From: Odiellus spinosus
Taxonomy: Eukaryota > Arthropoda > Arachnida > Opiliones > Phalangiidae
Length of the DNA: 64,000 nucleotides
Direction of reading: 5' to 3'
Assembly: GCA_963920705.1 (NCBI GenBank)
Contig: CAWUCO010000180.1
Coordinates: 62,001-126,000, forward strand
Shown: in pieces, positions 1 to 8,859 of the stretch
Position numbering within the stretch: position 1 is the first letter of the stretch
Layout: each line of letters starts with the position of its first letter
Notes under the pieces: generated by a model
Told to the model about the DNA's origin: nothing
Database searches by the model: none
The model's input: the letters and a program-made list of their open reading frames with translations, nothing else
Translations under genes and position numbers: made by a program

Positions 1-1372
1 GTAAGACCCCATAGGCTCCACCCTATTGTGACTAGCGTGCATAAAAAGGTATAGCGCTTCAATATTCTCGTATTAAACCTATTCTTGGTATTAACTATAG
101 TTTCCATACACTGCCTTCACTAATACTAGGCATACCCTTAGAGAAAAAAATGGGGCGGAGGTACCGATTTCAAAAATATCGTTAGATGTCACTTTCTTGA
201 GGATAAAAAAGTTGCGTAAAATTCAAATGTAGTCGGAAAATTCATAAATGTTAGGGTAATAGCCTATAATACAGATTTGTAAGAATTGGGATTTATTTTA
301 AGTGTCAAATAATTTAACAGTGATTTTTACAATATTTATATTTAAAATTAACAATTTCTAAATCAAATCATAAATTTAATCAAGATCTTTGTATTACCAC
401 CTAGATGTCACTATGGGTTCTACGATCATACTTCGATAGAGCCTTATCTAATTCGATCTTGGCGAAGCGAGCCTCGCGATTGCTTATTCCTTACGTAATC
501 CCCAGAAAGATTCCTCAGGAAAGTGACATCTATCTCGACAATTTTCAAATAGAAAATGACCAAAATAAAAACTTGAATCTGGTATTTCGAGGCCAAGTAT
601 TAGAGAAGGCAGTGTTCCATCAGAGAGTTGAGGATGAAATCCCCGCGATAATTGTCCATCCAATTAAATCCAAAACGATTGCGTTGATCTTTGTCTCGTA
701 TTCGACCGATTACCATTGGAGTGAATGGATTTATATTATTTAAAATACGGTAAAATACACATTATTTCAAAAAAAGCTTTCTAAAGTTTTTAATGCTTTA
801 TATTAATATTAACTATTTAAATTCAAATGTTTGGGTTAGGCAAGCGTATTCCACTTTGTTTATGTTGTAATCATTTTTGGCTTATTTATATAAAAAAAAA
901 CATATCCTAAACAACAGATCGCACTGGTTGGATCCCTAAAGTCTCCCAAATATTTCATTTAAATATTTCATCATATTTCCATAAAACGTTCTTACATTTT
1001 GCTTAATATTTCCCTAAAATCATTCATATTAATATAAAAATTTCGGAAGTAACAAGTATCAAAGTATACATCTGGTGATTTTGTCGAATTCTTCATTGCA
1101 CACCTACCAGTAGTATACACTCTTTTCTTTCAAATGTGCATAGAGAAAAGAAAAAAATTATAATTTGGTAATCTAGATTGCACGGATTTTTTAGTGCAAA
1201 TTATAACCCAAATGATCATATTGGTCCGATCCCAGTTTGTCCTAATAACTGGGTGTTATAGAGACAAGGGCTGTGAGTAAAAATTCTAAAATGGGTTCGA
1301 TCTAAGCATGGGCCAAGAAACGATAAATCCAGGAAATGACTCTAGCGTCTACTAAAAGAAACATGCTACGTT
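1..1372. other. AT-rich stretch, no supported gene
   Basis: I see no recognised gene, RNA or mobile element. A 112-codon open frame at 405-743 (+) has no motif, signal peptide or membrane segment that I recognise and no splice or promoter context that supports it, so it is not called as a gene. Confidence 0.5.
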
Positions 1373-1550
1373 ATGCGTGTTGAAAGTTAGTCTGTCAGTA
1401 ATGAAACTCGAAAACAATAAACAAGTCGTCGCGAACGAGGTAGTAAGGTAGCTTATGCGTGTTGAATGTTAGTCTGTCAGTAATGAAAACTCGAAGACAA
1501 TAAAGTCGTTGCGAAGGGAGCTTATGCGTGTTGAGTTCTAGTCTGTCAGT
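1373..1550. repeat. Short tandem repeat, about three units of 70-80 bp
   Basis: Three diverged units each carry the core GTCTGTCAGTAAT preceded by ATGCGTGTTGA, near 1375, 1455 and 1525. They run directly into the 14-bp array that follows. Confidence 0.7.
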
Positions 1551-1555
1551 AATAA

Positions 1556-1779
1556 AAACATGATTTGAATAACATGATTTGAGAAACATGATTTGAAAAA
1601 CATGATTTGAAAAACATGATTTGAAAAGCATGATTTGAAAAGCATGATTTGAAAAGCATGATTTGAAAAGCATGATTTGAAAAGCATGATTTGAAAAGCA
1701 TGATTTGAAAAGCATGATTTGAAAAGCATGACTTGAAAAACATGACTTGAAAAACATGATTTGAAAAACATGATTTGAA
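1556..1779. repeat. 14-bp minisatellite, about 16 units
   Basis: The unit is CATGATTTGAAAAA, with AAAAG variants in the middle of the array. 224 bp makes 16 units. Open frames on the minus strand that read as Phe-Lys-Ser-Cys repeats are by-products of the array. The same unit occurs inverted at 62480-62668. Confidence 0.95.
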
Positions 1780-2012
1780 TGCAATTCGTCTTTTTCAATA
1801 TATCGCATAAAAACGCTCACGGTCATATATTCGGCTCGGGAAATTTCCGCAACTTCGTGTTTAAAGGAATCTCGAGATGCCATTCAAATTGTTTAAAGAG
1901 CGTTTATGCCTGCATAACACACCCCTGCTATAGAATCATTCCTTTAATTCAGCCTCTTTTACAATGTCAGGGGTCCAGCTATTCCTATGGGCTTGACCAT
2001 CTTGTTTTTTAT
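1780..2012. repeat. Dispersed repeat flanking the 14-bp array
   Basis: This block, running up to the words GGGCTTGACCATCTTGTT, is matched in inverted orientation at 62320-62478, where it again abuts a 14-bp array. Array and flank therefore travel together as one unit. Coding capacity is not apparent. Confidence 0.75.
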
Positions 2013-2394
2013 TTCCTTCATCACGCTAATTCTTTAAAGTGTCGTAAATTGATATGTTTATAAGAAACATTTGAAGCAGTTTTGTTTTGAAATTACAAGA
2101 CCAAGAACTAGCATCACAACTAGCCTCAGAGTCCGATGATACAGATACTAACAAAGAAGTTTAAGCAATAAATCTACCTCGACGCTTTAACAGGACCAAC
2201 AAGCGCATTCCTCCAAGACGATTAACTTATAAAGTTACAACCGAACATGCGCGTGACCTGCTAGCTGGAGCGAAGTTCAAGACTTGGCGAATAGCGAAAA
2301 CCTCAAGTGGATAGCTGCCGCACAAGAAGAAATAACATCCCTACAGGATAGAAATACAAATACTTGAGAACTAGTACAGCTCCCAGAAAATCGG

Positions 2395-2741
2395 AAGACA
2401 ATTGGCTGCAATTGGATTTTTAAGATCAAATACGATCAAGATGGGAAGATACATAAGTATAAAGGACGACTCGTAGCAAAAGGATACTCCCAGAAATTCG
2501 GCGTAGACTATGATGACACATTTGCACCAGTTGTCAAATACGAAACAGTTCGAATATTATTAAGTATAGCAGCTGCAAGAAGTATGCACGTTCATCACTT
2601 CGACATAAAAACCGCATTTTTCCACGAAGAAATTGGGGAAGATTTGTATATGGAGCAACCCCCTGGATTCATAAAACCTGGACACGAAGACAAAGTGTGC
2701 ATATTATAGCACAGTATATACGGCGTAAAACAGTCAGCTAG
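2395..2741 (+). pseudogene. Copia-1 reverse transcriptase, N-terminal part
   Basis: One frame reads the classic Copia RT start: conserved basic/aromatic segment, LVAKGYSQ, DDTFAPVVK and motif A with HFDIKTAF, which supplies the first catalytic aspartate. A PPGF-type segment follows and is then interrupted by a stop just before the SIYGVKQSARA region. In the family this protein copies element RNA into DNA in cytoplasmic particles. Here it is non-functional because of internal stops and the Gypsy insertion. Confidence 0.9.
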
Positions 2742-2745
2742 AGCT
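2741..2745. repeat. Target-site duplication GAGCT (left copy)
   Basis: GAGCT lies immediately before the Gypsy 5' LTR and is repeated at 7492-7496 immediately after the 3' LTR. A 5-bp duplication fits LTR-retrotransposon integrase. Confidence 0.95.
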
Positions 2746-2938
2746 TGTTATAGATATCGACATATATAAAATAATAAAAGATAAAATAGACCTCGACATA
2801 TTGTATAAAAAAAACTACTATGTAAATAAGGACGAATATAAATAGGATTGTAACGTAGGTTGGAAACACACTTTAAGACAAGACAATAAAGAGTCGCTTT
2901 ATTTTAATACGGTGTCCGAGATCTTTCCATATATAACA
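2746..2938 (+). repeat. Gypsy 5' LTR
   Basis: 193 bp starting TGTTATAG and ending TATAACA. It contains AATAAA-like signals near the 3' part and a TATATAAA-type box near its start. It matches 7299-7491 except for four substitutions. Confidence 0.95.
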
Positions 2939-2958
2939 TGGTGATAGAGACACGAACC
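2939..2958 (+). promoter_or_regulatory. Gypsy primer-binding site (candidate)
   Basis: TGGTGATAGAGACACGAACC begins directly after the 5' LTR with the TGG expected from pairing to a tRNA CCA end. I did not assign the tRNA. Confidence 0.6.
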
Positions 2959-3023
2959 TCGCCTTTGATCTACGTATTGCTGCAAGAATAGCCGTCGCCT
3001 GCCAAGTACGCAGCCCATCGACC

Positions 3024-3407
3024 ATGATGACTACACATTACGCCAGTCCGCCACCGTTCAATCCCGGCGAAAATAATCCGGCAGCAGAATGGACCGACTA
3101 CAGAGAGAGTTTCAAAATATACGCTCGTGCGGCCAAACTATCTACGGAGGACGCGGAGACGCAAATCGCTATATTCTTGCATGTGCTGGGCCCCGCAGGA
3201 CGCAGAATCTACAACACATTCGAAATACCTGCACCACCAGAGTTAACGCTGGACCGCGTTTTACTCGCCTTCGATGAATACTACGAACCGTATAAAGACA
3301 TTGTGGCGTATCAATATCAATTCTTCGCGACGTTCCAAGGCTCACACCAAACATTCGCCGAATTTCTGACAGAACGAAAGCACGGAATTGCGATTTTGGC
3401 GCGTTAA
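3024..3407 (+). pseudogene. Gypsy gag, N-terminal capsid-like part
   Basis: The frame begins with a Pro/Asn-rich stretch and continues with an amphipathic capsid-like region (W-T-D-Y-R-E-S-F ... F-L-H-V-L-G) resembling Gypsy gag. It stops at 3405-3407, and the continuation is found in another frame from about 3458. In intact relatives gag runs on to the zinc knuckle, so I infer a frameshift around 3400-3460. The product would form the virus-like particle. Confidence 0.75.
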
Positions 3408-3457
3408 CATCAACACTCTTATGTACGCAGATAGTATGTGGCTTACGGAAAGAATCA

Positions 3458-4957
3458 TTGCGGAAGGACCTGCTGGCAAAGCGAAACCGCACCCTGGAAT
3501 GGGCCATATCCCGTTGTCAAGCTGACGAAGCCTCACAACGACACGCTACAACGATAGCAGCCTCCTCCGATAGACCGGCTTCCGACGAGGCAAGAGTCGA
3601 TGCCATACGGAATCCTTCCCGGCGCCAACAGACATACAACGCATCACATGGCGCTCCAACACCACGGGATCGCACACAGCAACGAGAACGAAGACCACAA
3701 ACACAACGGCCATCACGCCCCAATATATACAATCCATCAACGCAGCCATTACGACAACGACAAACAACGAGGCCACACGGATCAACAGATCGCCAGCGAT
3801 GCTCCAACTGCAATACGACACACAACCGTCAAGAGCACTGTCCAGCATATAACGCAGACCTTTGCTGTGACAATACGGAAGCGACACCCGCCAATACGGA
3901 AGAATGGTTAGAAACAATCTATCTGGCCAATTTCCCGATTACAATAAAATTGGACACTGGTTCGCAGGTGAATATCATTCACGAAGATATATATAACAAA
4001 TTTCCCGTCAAGCCTCAGTTGTTTCAACCACCATATACCGTGAGGGCCTATTCGGGTCACGCAATCGACTTGCTGGGAGTCATATATGTAAAATGCGGAT
4101 CGTTCTACACATCATCAGAAGAATGTTTCTATATAACACAACAGAAATCGATACCCATTTTGGGTGCAACCGCATCAGTCGCGCTGGGCTTCATCTCTCG
4201 ACACACCGCGCCAATTCAACAAGTCAGAGCAATAACCACGGTGGGAGCACGCAACTGGAGCCCAAGGATCACCTCGGAAGAACAAGCAGCAGTACCAAAG
4301 AAGGCAACGATTCCGCCGACAGTACACAAGGACACACAACGATACATACCAGACCCAATGCCATCTCTTGAAGACATCGATCGGATGACACCACAGGATA
4401 TCATAAAGATATATCGCGACAAGATCGGCAAGCTCCCGGGGAAATACACGTTACGTCTCAAACCAGATGCGACACCGATAATTAGCGCGCCACGACAGAT
4501 TCCCCATGCTCTACAAAGCGGCGTACGGAAAGAACTGGATCGTCTCGTGACACTGGGAATTATCACACCCGTCTCCGAACCAACGGAATGGGTACATCCC
4601 ATGGTCATTGTTCAGAAACCGCACACAACACCAAACACGACCAAGGATATATCAGAAAGATCCACGGAGAAGGAAAGCGAACCGCGAATTCGGATCTGTC
4701 TCGATACAAGAAACCTAAATAAGGCAGTCAAAAGAGAGCCATACCCAACCCCAACGGCCCAAGAAATCTTCACAAAATTACATGGGGCCGAGATATTTAC
4801 CGTTTTCGATGCCCAGAGCGCCTTCTGGCAAGTAGAATTGGACACGGCAAGCTCGTTGCTCTGTACATTTGCAACACCATTCGGACGGTTTCCAGCGAAT
4901 TATGCACGAGATTTACCCGCCAGCACTCTTCCCAAACACGCATATATCTACGGATGA
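3458..4957 (+). pseudogene. Gypsy gag C-terminus, protease and reverse transcriptase N-terminus
   Basis: The 499-codon frame holds, in order: an Arg/Gln-rich linker; a zinc-knuckle-like C-S-N-C...H...C with non-canonical spacing (CX2CX3HX5C, near residues 117-130); an aspartic protease with the active-site core LDTGSQVNII (about residue 165); and the RT palm start with YPTP and the motif-A core FTVFDAQSAFWQVE (about residues 445-460). It runs out of frame shortly after the TPFGRF block, where a deletion has removed the segment normally ending in PEVFQ. The protein cannot be a complete polymerase. Confidence 0.85.
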
Positions 4958-5216
4958 CTTCTTGATTGCTACGCCGCACCGCACGCATAACCGAGAGATT
5001 ATAACAGTACTGGAACGAGCCCGACAAAATGGCTTGACATTCAGTTCGGAGAAAATGCAGTTGGCATCCATAAAAATTACGTATTTGGGATTAACAGTTA
5101 CGCCAAACGGATTGGCCATAGATCCAGCGAGAATCAACGCAATACAAGCGATACCATCCCCGGCAGAAAAAAACAGCGCTGCAACGATTCCTGGGAATGG
5201 TGAACTTTGTGGCTAG
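4869..5216 (+). pseudogene. Gypsy reverse transcriptase, C-terminal part
   Basis: Beginning at the FQRIMHEIY block, this frame continues the RT and overlaps the end of the previous frame. The catalytic box reads S-T-D-D-F where the family has Y-x-D-D, so the position before the two aspartates has changed. The primer-grip and thumb segments (L-T-F-S-S-E-K-M-Q, I-T-Y-L-G-L-T-V) are recognisable. A further frame change around 5200 leads into the RNase H frame. Confidence 0.85.
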
Positions 5217-6054
5217 GTTCCTCCCTCAACATTCTACGGAAGCGGCACCGTTGCGGGCGTTACTCAAAAAGGACAGTACATTCGCTTGGGACGCCAACGC
5301 GGAGAGAACTTTCAATAAACGTAAACAGATTATCACGGAGGCACCAGTATTAGTCTTTTTCAATCCGAATCGCCCAATTACCATCACCGTAGACAGTAGC
5401 AGCATAGGAGTCGGTGCCGCACTGTTGCAAGAGCAAAGACCTATAGAATACGCTTCCACATCCTTCACGCCTACGCAGCAAAGATATGCACCCATCGAAA
5501 GAGAGCTATTGGGAGTCGTATATGCCTGCGAAAGATTTCAATATTACGTCACAGGAACAGCGTTTACCGTCGAAACAGATCATCGACCATTAGTCTCGCT
5601 CATTCAAAAGCCAATACACCAGTTATCACCACGAATACAACGCCTGGTGCTGAAGTTATCACGGTACAACTTGAAAATGATATATGTCCCGGGATCGCAA
5701 CTATATATAGCTGATACCCTGTCCAGGGCACCGCGAAAGGAACATGAGATCGATACCTCGGACTTAGAAGGACCATATGTGGTGATACACGCAACAACAT
5801 CGCTTCCGCCGGAAAAACTTTCAAGATTTCAAAAGGAAACGGCACAAGACCCCGCGAGCCAGACGTTAAAAGTATACATAAGAGAAGGATGGCCGGCAAC
5901 AATGAATAAGTTACACGCTCCGCTCAAGAGACTGTGGGGCTTCCAGGATGAATTCCACGAAATGGACCAACTAATATATAGAGGTGACCGGCTGTACGTG
6001 CCAGACACATTACGAAGAGAAACAATGAAACAAATCCATGCGGCGCATCAATGA
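5197..6054 (+). pseudogene. Gypsy RNase H and start of integrase
   Basis: The frame opens with the RT thumb/connection (VNFVARFLP) and contains a Gypsy RNase H: TVDSSSIGVGAALLQ, the acidic IERELLGVVYA helix, TDHRPL and IADTLSRAP. It then enters the integrase zinc-binding region (I-H-A-A-H-Q), where a TGA at 6052-6054 cuts it. Translation of the same frame past the TGA continues C-L-A-R-A-R-Q-H-V-Y-W-P-D-M, so the stop is a point lesion and not a natural domain end. Confidence 0.9.
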
Positions 6055-7306
6055 ATTAATGCATGTCTAGCACGGGCGCGACAACACGTATATTGGCCAG
6101 ATATGACGACGGACGTTACGGAATACGTCAAGCAATGCATGGAGTGCCAACAACGAGAACGAGCGAATACTCCACTACCACTACTACCACACAAGATTCC
6201 GCAGAGGCCATGGGAAATAGTCGGTTCAGATATGTTCCATGTGGGGAACAAAACGTATATCCTCCTGGTAGATTATTTTTCAAAATTTGTGGAAGCAGCG
6301 GAGCTACTAACAACAAATACCGGCGCAGTAACCAAATTCATGAACGGACATTTTGCGCGGCACGGCGCGCCACAGACGCTCGTATCGGATAATGGGCCAC
6401 CGTACAATTCAAGCGCATTTCACCAATTCCTGCAAGAATGGGGCGTACGGCACGTGACATCAAGTCCGTACCATCCAAAATCCAACGGCATGGCAGAGCG
6501 CACGGTACAAACTATCAAGAATCTGATGGTCAAGGGACAAAGAGAGGGTCGCGATATCCAGGCAATCTTAATGGAATACCGCACCACACCCATTGGTAAC
6601 TTGCCGTCACCAGCGGAAATGCTGATGGGCCGTCAAATTCGCACGCAGCGTACGACATCAACCGAATCACTGCGCCCACACTTTCCAACGCAACACATAA
6701 CGAAGACACTCCAGGAGCGGCAAGAAAGAATGAGGAATAACAAACGACCGGCGAACATACCAGAACCATTGATGTTGAAGAAAGGAACAGCGGTACACCA
6801 CTATATAGGACCCAGGCACTGGGGTAAGGGCGTAATCATGAACAAGAGGAAGGAACCACACTCATACGAGGTACAGGATGAAAATGGCGGCATCATACGA
6901 CGAACTCGCCACCAACTACGCCCAATAAATCAGCACGAGACTCCCGTCCAAGCAAGAGACACGAAGAACACACGCGGGGTTGGGATCCCCAATGAAGTTG
7001 ACGGGAAACACGAGACAATTGTTGCCAACGGCTATAACATATAGACACAAGGAAAATCCAATAGACACGGGCAGACGGGACCAAGGGGCTAGGAGACAAG
7101 AGCAGCCTCACCCATCAGCACCAATTCCAGGTCCGCTGAAAAGACGTATACCACCATCACCGATCCCCGACACCATCCCTCCATTTCCAGCAAGGAGTCA
7201 GAATCGCCCACGACGGAATACGAAACCCCCGCTGCGCTATGCCGAGGAATATCAATGGCATGAACACGGAAAACAAGAAGCAATAGGGAAAAGGAAGATG
7301 TTATAG
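6055..7306 (+). pseudogene. Gypsy integrase
   Basis: After the TGA the frame carries the rest of the HHCC zinc finger (C-M-E-C-Q) and the DDE core: D in GSDMFHV, D in VSDNGPPY and E in MAERTVQ, with exactly 35 residues between the last two. It also carries a chromodomain-less C-terminus with K-G-T-A-V-H-H-Y-I-G-P-R-H-W-G-K-G. The frame ends at 7044. A Pro/Arg-rich tail ending KPPLRYAEEY in an overlapping frame (to 7306) looks like the true family C-terminus, shifted by an indel. In the family it inserts the DNA copy into host chromatin. Confidence 0.88.
7285..7298 (+). promoter_or_regulatory. Gypsy polypurine tract
   Basis: AGGGAAAAGGAAGA, fourteen purines in a row, ends exactly at the first base of the 3' LTR, as expected for the plus-strand primer. 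Confidence 0.85.
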
Positions 7307-7491
7307 ATATCGACATATATAAAATAATAAAAGATAAAATAGACCTCGACATATTGTATATAAAAAACTACTATGTAAAGAAGGACGAATATAAATAGGA
7401 TTGTAACGTAGGTTGGAAACACACTTTAAGACAAAACAATAAAGAGTCGCTTTATTTTAATACGGTGTCCGAGATATTTCCATATATAACA
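7299..7491 (+). repeat. Gypsy 3' LTR
   Basis: 193 bp, TGTTATAG...TATAACA, about 98% identical to the 5' LTR. It is followed by the second GAGCT at 7492-7496. Confidence 0.95.
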
Positions 7492-7930
7492 GAGCTTGGA
7501 ACCAAAAGGCGAATCACGCACTTATAACCGAAGGGTTTACTAGGAGTAAAGCTGACCCATGCCTGTACAACAGACAGGAGAAAAATATGGCGTGGACCTA
7601 CGTGTTACTCTATGTCGATGATTTACTGGTGGCCAACGAAACGGAAGCACTCATTCATGCATTGGCAAGAAAATTAAACGACCATTTCGAGATCAAAAAC
7701 CTTGGTGAAGTTTCATACTACCTCGGTATCCAAATTGACAGATCAGAAGATGGCAGTTTCTGTCTACATCAGACTATAAAAATCAAGCATATGCTCCAAG
7801 ATTTCAATATGCAAGAAGCAAAACCGTCCAAAACGCCAAAGGACTTAGCCTATCAGCAATTGAACGGAGAAGAGGACAGGTTACCAAATAACATTCAATA
7901 TCGAAAGGCCATTGGAATCTTCTTCATATA
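7492..7930 (+). pseudogene. Copia-1 reverse transcriptase, C-terminal part
   Basis: Directly after the second GAGCT the Copia reading resumes with W-N-Q-K and A-D-P-C-L-Y. The frame then carries the catalytic box LLYVDDLLVA (near 7605) and the Y-Y-L-G-I-Q-I block. A stop at 7929-7931 ends the frame inside the Y-R-K-A-I-G segment, so the connection to RNase H is frameshifted. Confidence 0.92.
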
Positions 7931-8029
7931 GCGACCATATCCAGACCAGATATCGCATCAGCCGTAGGGATACTATGCAGAAGGGTTGCCAAACCACGAG
8001 AACGCGACTGGACCGCGACGAAGAGAGTA

Positions 8030-8524
8030 ATGCGCTACCTCAAACGGTCAATGGATTTTACTCTAAAACTTTCGTCAAACCCGAAAATAGACCTAAAAGG
8101 ATACGTTGATTGGGCAGGAGACCGCCAAGACCGTAAATCAACCAGTGGCTATTTGTTCCAAATACATCACAATACAATAGCATGGTCTTCACGAAAGCAA
8201 AATAGGGTTGCATTATCGACCACCGAAGCAGAGTACATTGCTGCCGCTTATGCAACGCAAGAAATAATTTGGCTACGACAATTATTAACGGACATGGGAA
8301 TTATTATACAAACGCCCACTCTCCTTTACGAAGATAATCAAGGCTGCATTAAGTTAACGTTAACCGAGAAAATCAACTCGAGGACAAAACATATTGATGT
8401 CAGACACCATCTACTTAGGGATTTACAAGAGAAATGGATATTGTCTATTCAATATTGTCCAACTGAAGAAATGACAGCTGATATACTAAGCCACTACCTA
8501 GAGAACGACTTGTTTACCTTATGA
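8030..8524 (+). pseudogene. Copia-1 RNase H
   Basis: Copia RNase H features appear in order: D-W-A-G-D (catalytic Asp), RKSTSGYLF, LSTTEAEYIAA (catalytic Glu), LLYEDNQGCI (catalytic Asp) and KHIDVRHHLLRD. The end reads M-T-A-D-I-L-S-H-Y-L, where relatives have a Thr-Lys-Pro-Leu, followed by a stop. This domain alone is uninterrupted, but it is cut off from RT by frameshifts. Confidence 0.92.
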
Positions 8525-8560
8525 CGAAAGCGGGCATAACCGGACGCCATCGAGAAGGGT

Positions 8561-8750
8561 TGTTAGAAATAAGCGACGTAGTCTTAAAAAAATAATCAAT
8601 GATGTTATATATATATTTTTTTATATTACATATATATATATCTATATAATTTGTTTTTCATAACATAGTAGTTCTAAATAAATATTTACACCGTTAACTT
8701 CGTCTCGTCCTTATTTTTCACTTAGTATAGCTTGGATGAAATTTCTAACA
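8561..8750 (+). repeat. Copia-1 3' LTR
   Basis: It starts TGTTAGAAAT and ends ATTTCTAACA, a perfect terminal inverted pair, 190 bp, preceded by the purine run GAGAAGGG. It includes an AT microsatellite at 8610-8650. No 5' partner is seen upstream of 2105. Confidence 0.8.
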
Positions 8751-8859
8751 ATAAAAACATCAGTTTGAAAGTGAACTCTCGTTTAATATTCGGTGAAAAA
8801 ATATCGTAAAACGAAAAATATAGTTGAAATTTAATTTTCTAATTAGAAAAATACCACAT

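Larger units (their letters stand above)
2746..7491 (+). mobile_element. Gypsy-type (Ty3-like) LTR retrotransposon inserted in Copia-1
   Basis: The element is 4746 bp with both 193-bp LTRs, TG...CA ends, a 5-bp GAGCT duplication, a candidate primer-binding site and a purine tract. Domain order gag, protease, RT, RNase H, integrase is that of Gypsy/Ty3 elements. I count four LTR-LTR differences in 193 bp (about 2%), so the insertion is fairly recent. Nevertheless pol is broken by an RT deletion/frameshift near 4890 and a stop codon at 6052-6054. There is no env-like frame. Confidence 0.95.
2105..8750 (+). mobile_element. Copia-type LTR retrotransposon (Copia-1), 5'-truncated and split by a Gypsy insertion
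   Basis: Copia reverse transcriptase sequence is seen at 2395-2745 and resumes at 7492 after a 4746-bp Gypsy element. RNase H and a 3' LTR follow. Gag, protease, integrase and the 5' LTR are not visible, so the copy is 5'-truncated. Stops and frameshifts in every domain make it a dead copy. The reading across the insertion point (S-A-R-A-W-N in the connection region) shows that the Gypsy element landed in an already resident Copia copy. Confidence 0.9.

Noticed and set aside
405-743. 112-codon frame
   Set aside because: No motif, no partner exons and no regulatory context; the length is within chance for this window.
1556-1779. CRISPR-like array
   Set aside because: Units are directly adjacent with no unique spacers; the context is a eukaryotic minisatellite.
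1395-1883. Minus-strand 162-codon frame rich in Phe-Lys-Ser-Cys repeats
   Set aside because: It is the 14-bp minisatellite read as protein. Three overlapping frames give the same pattern because the unit is not a multiple of three.
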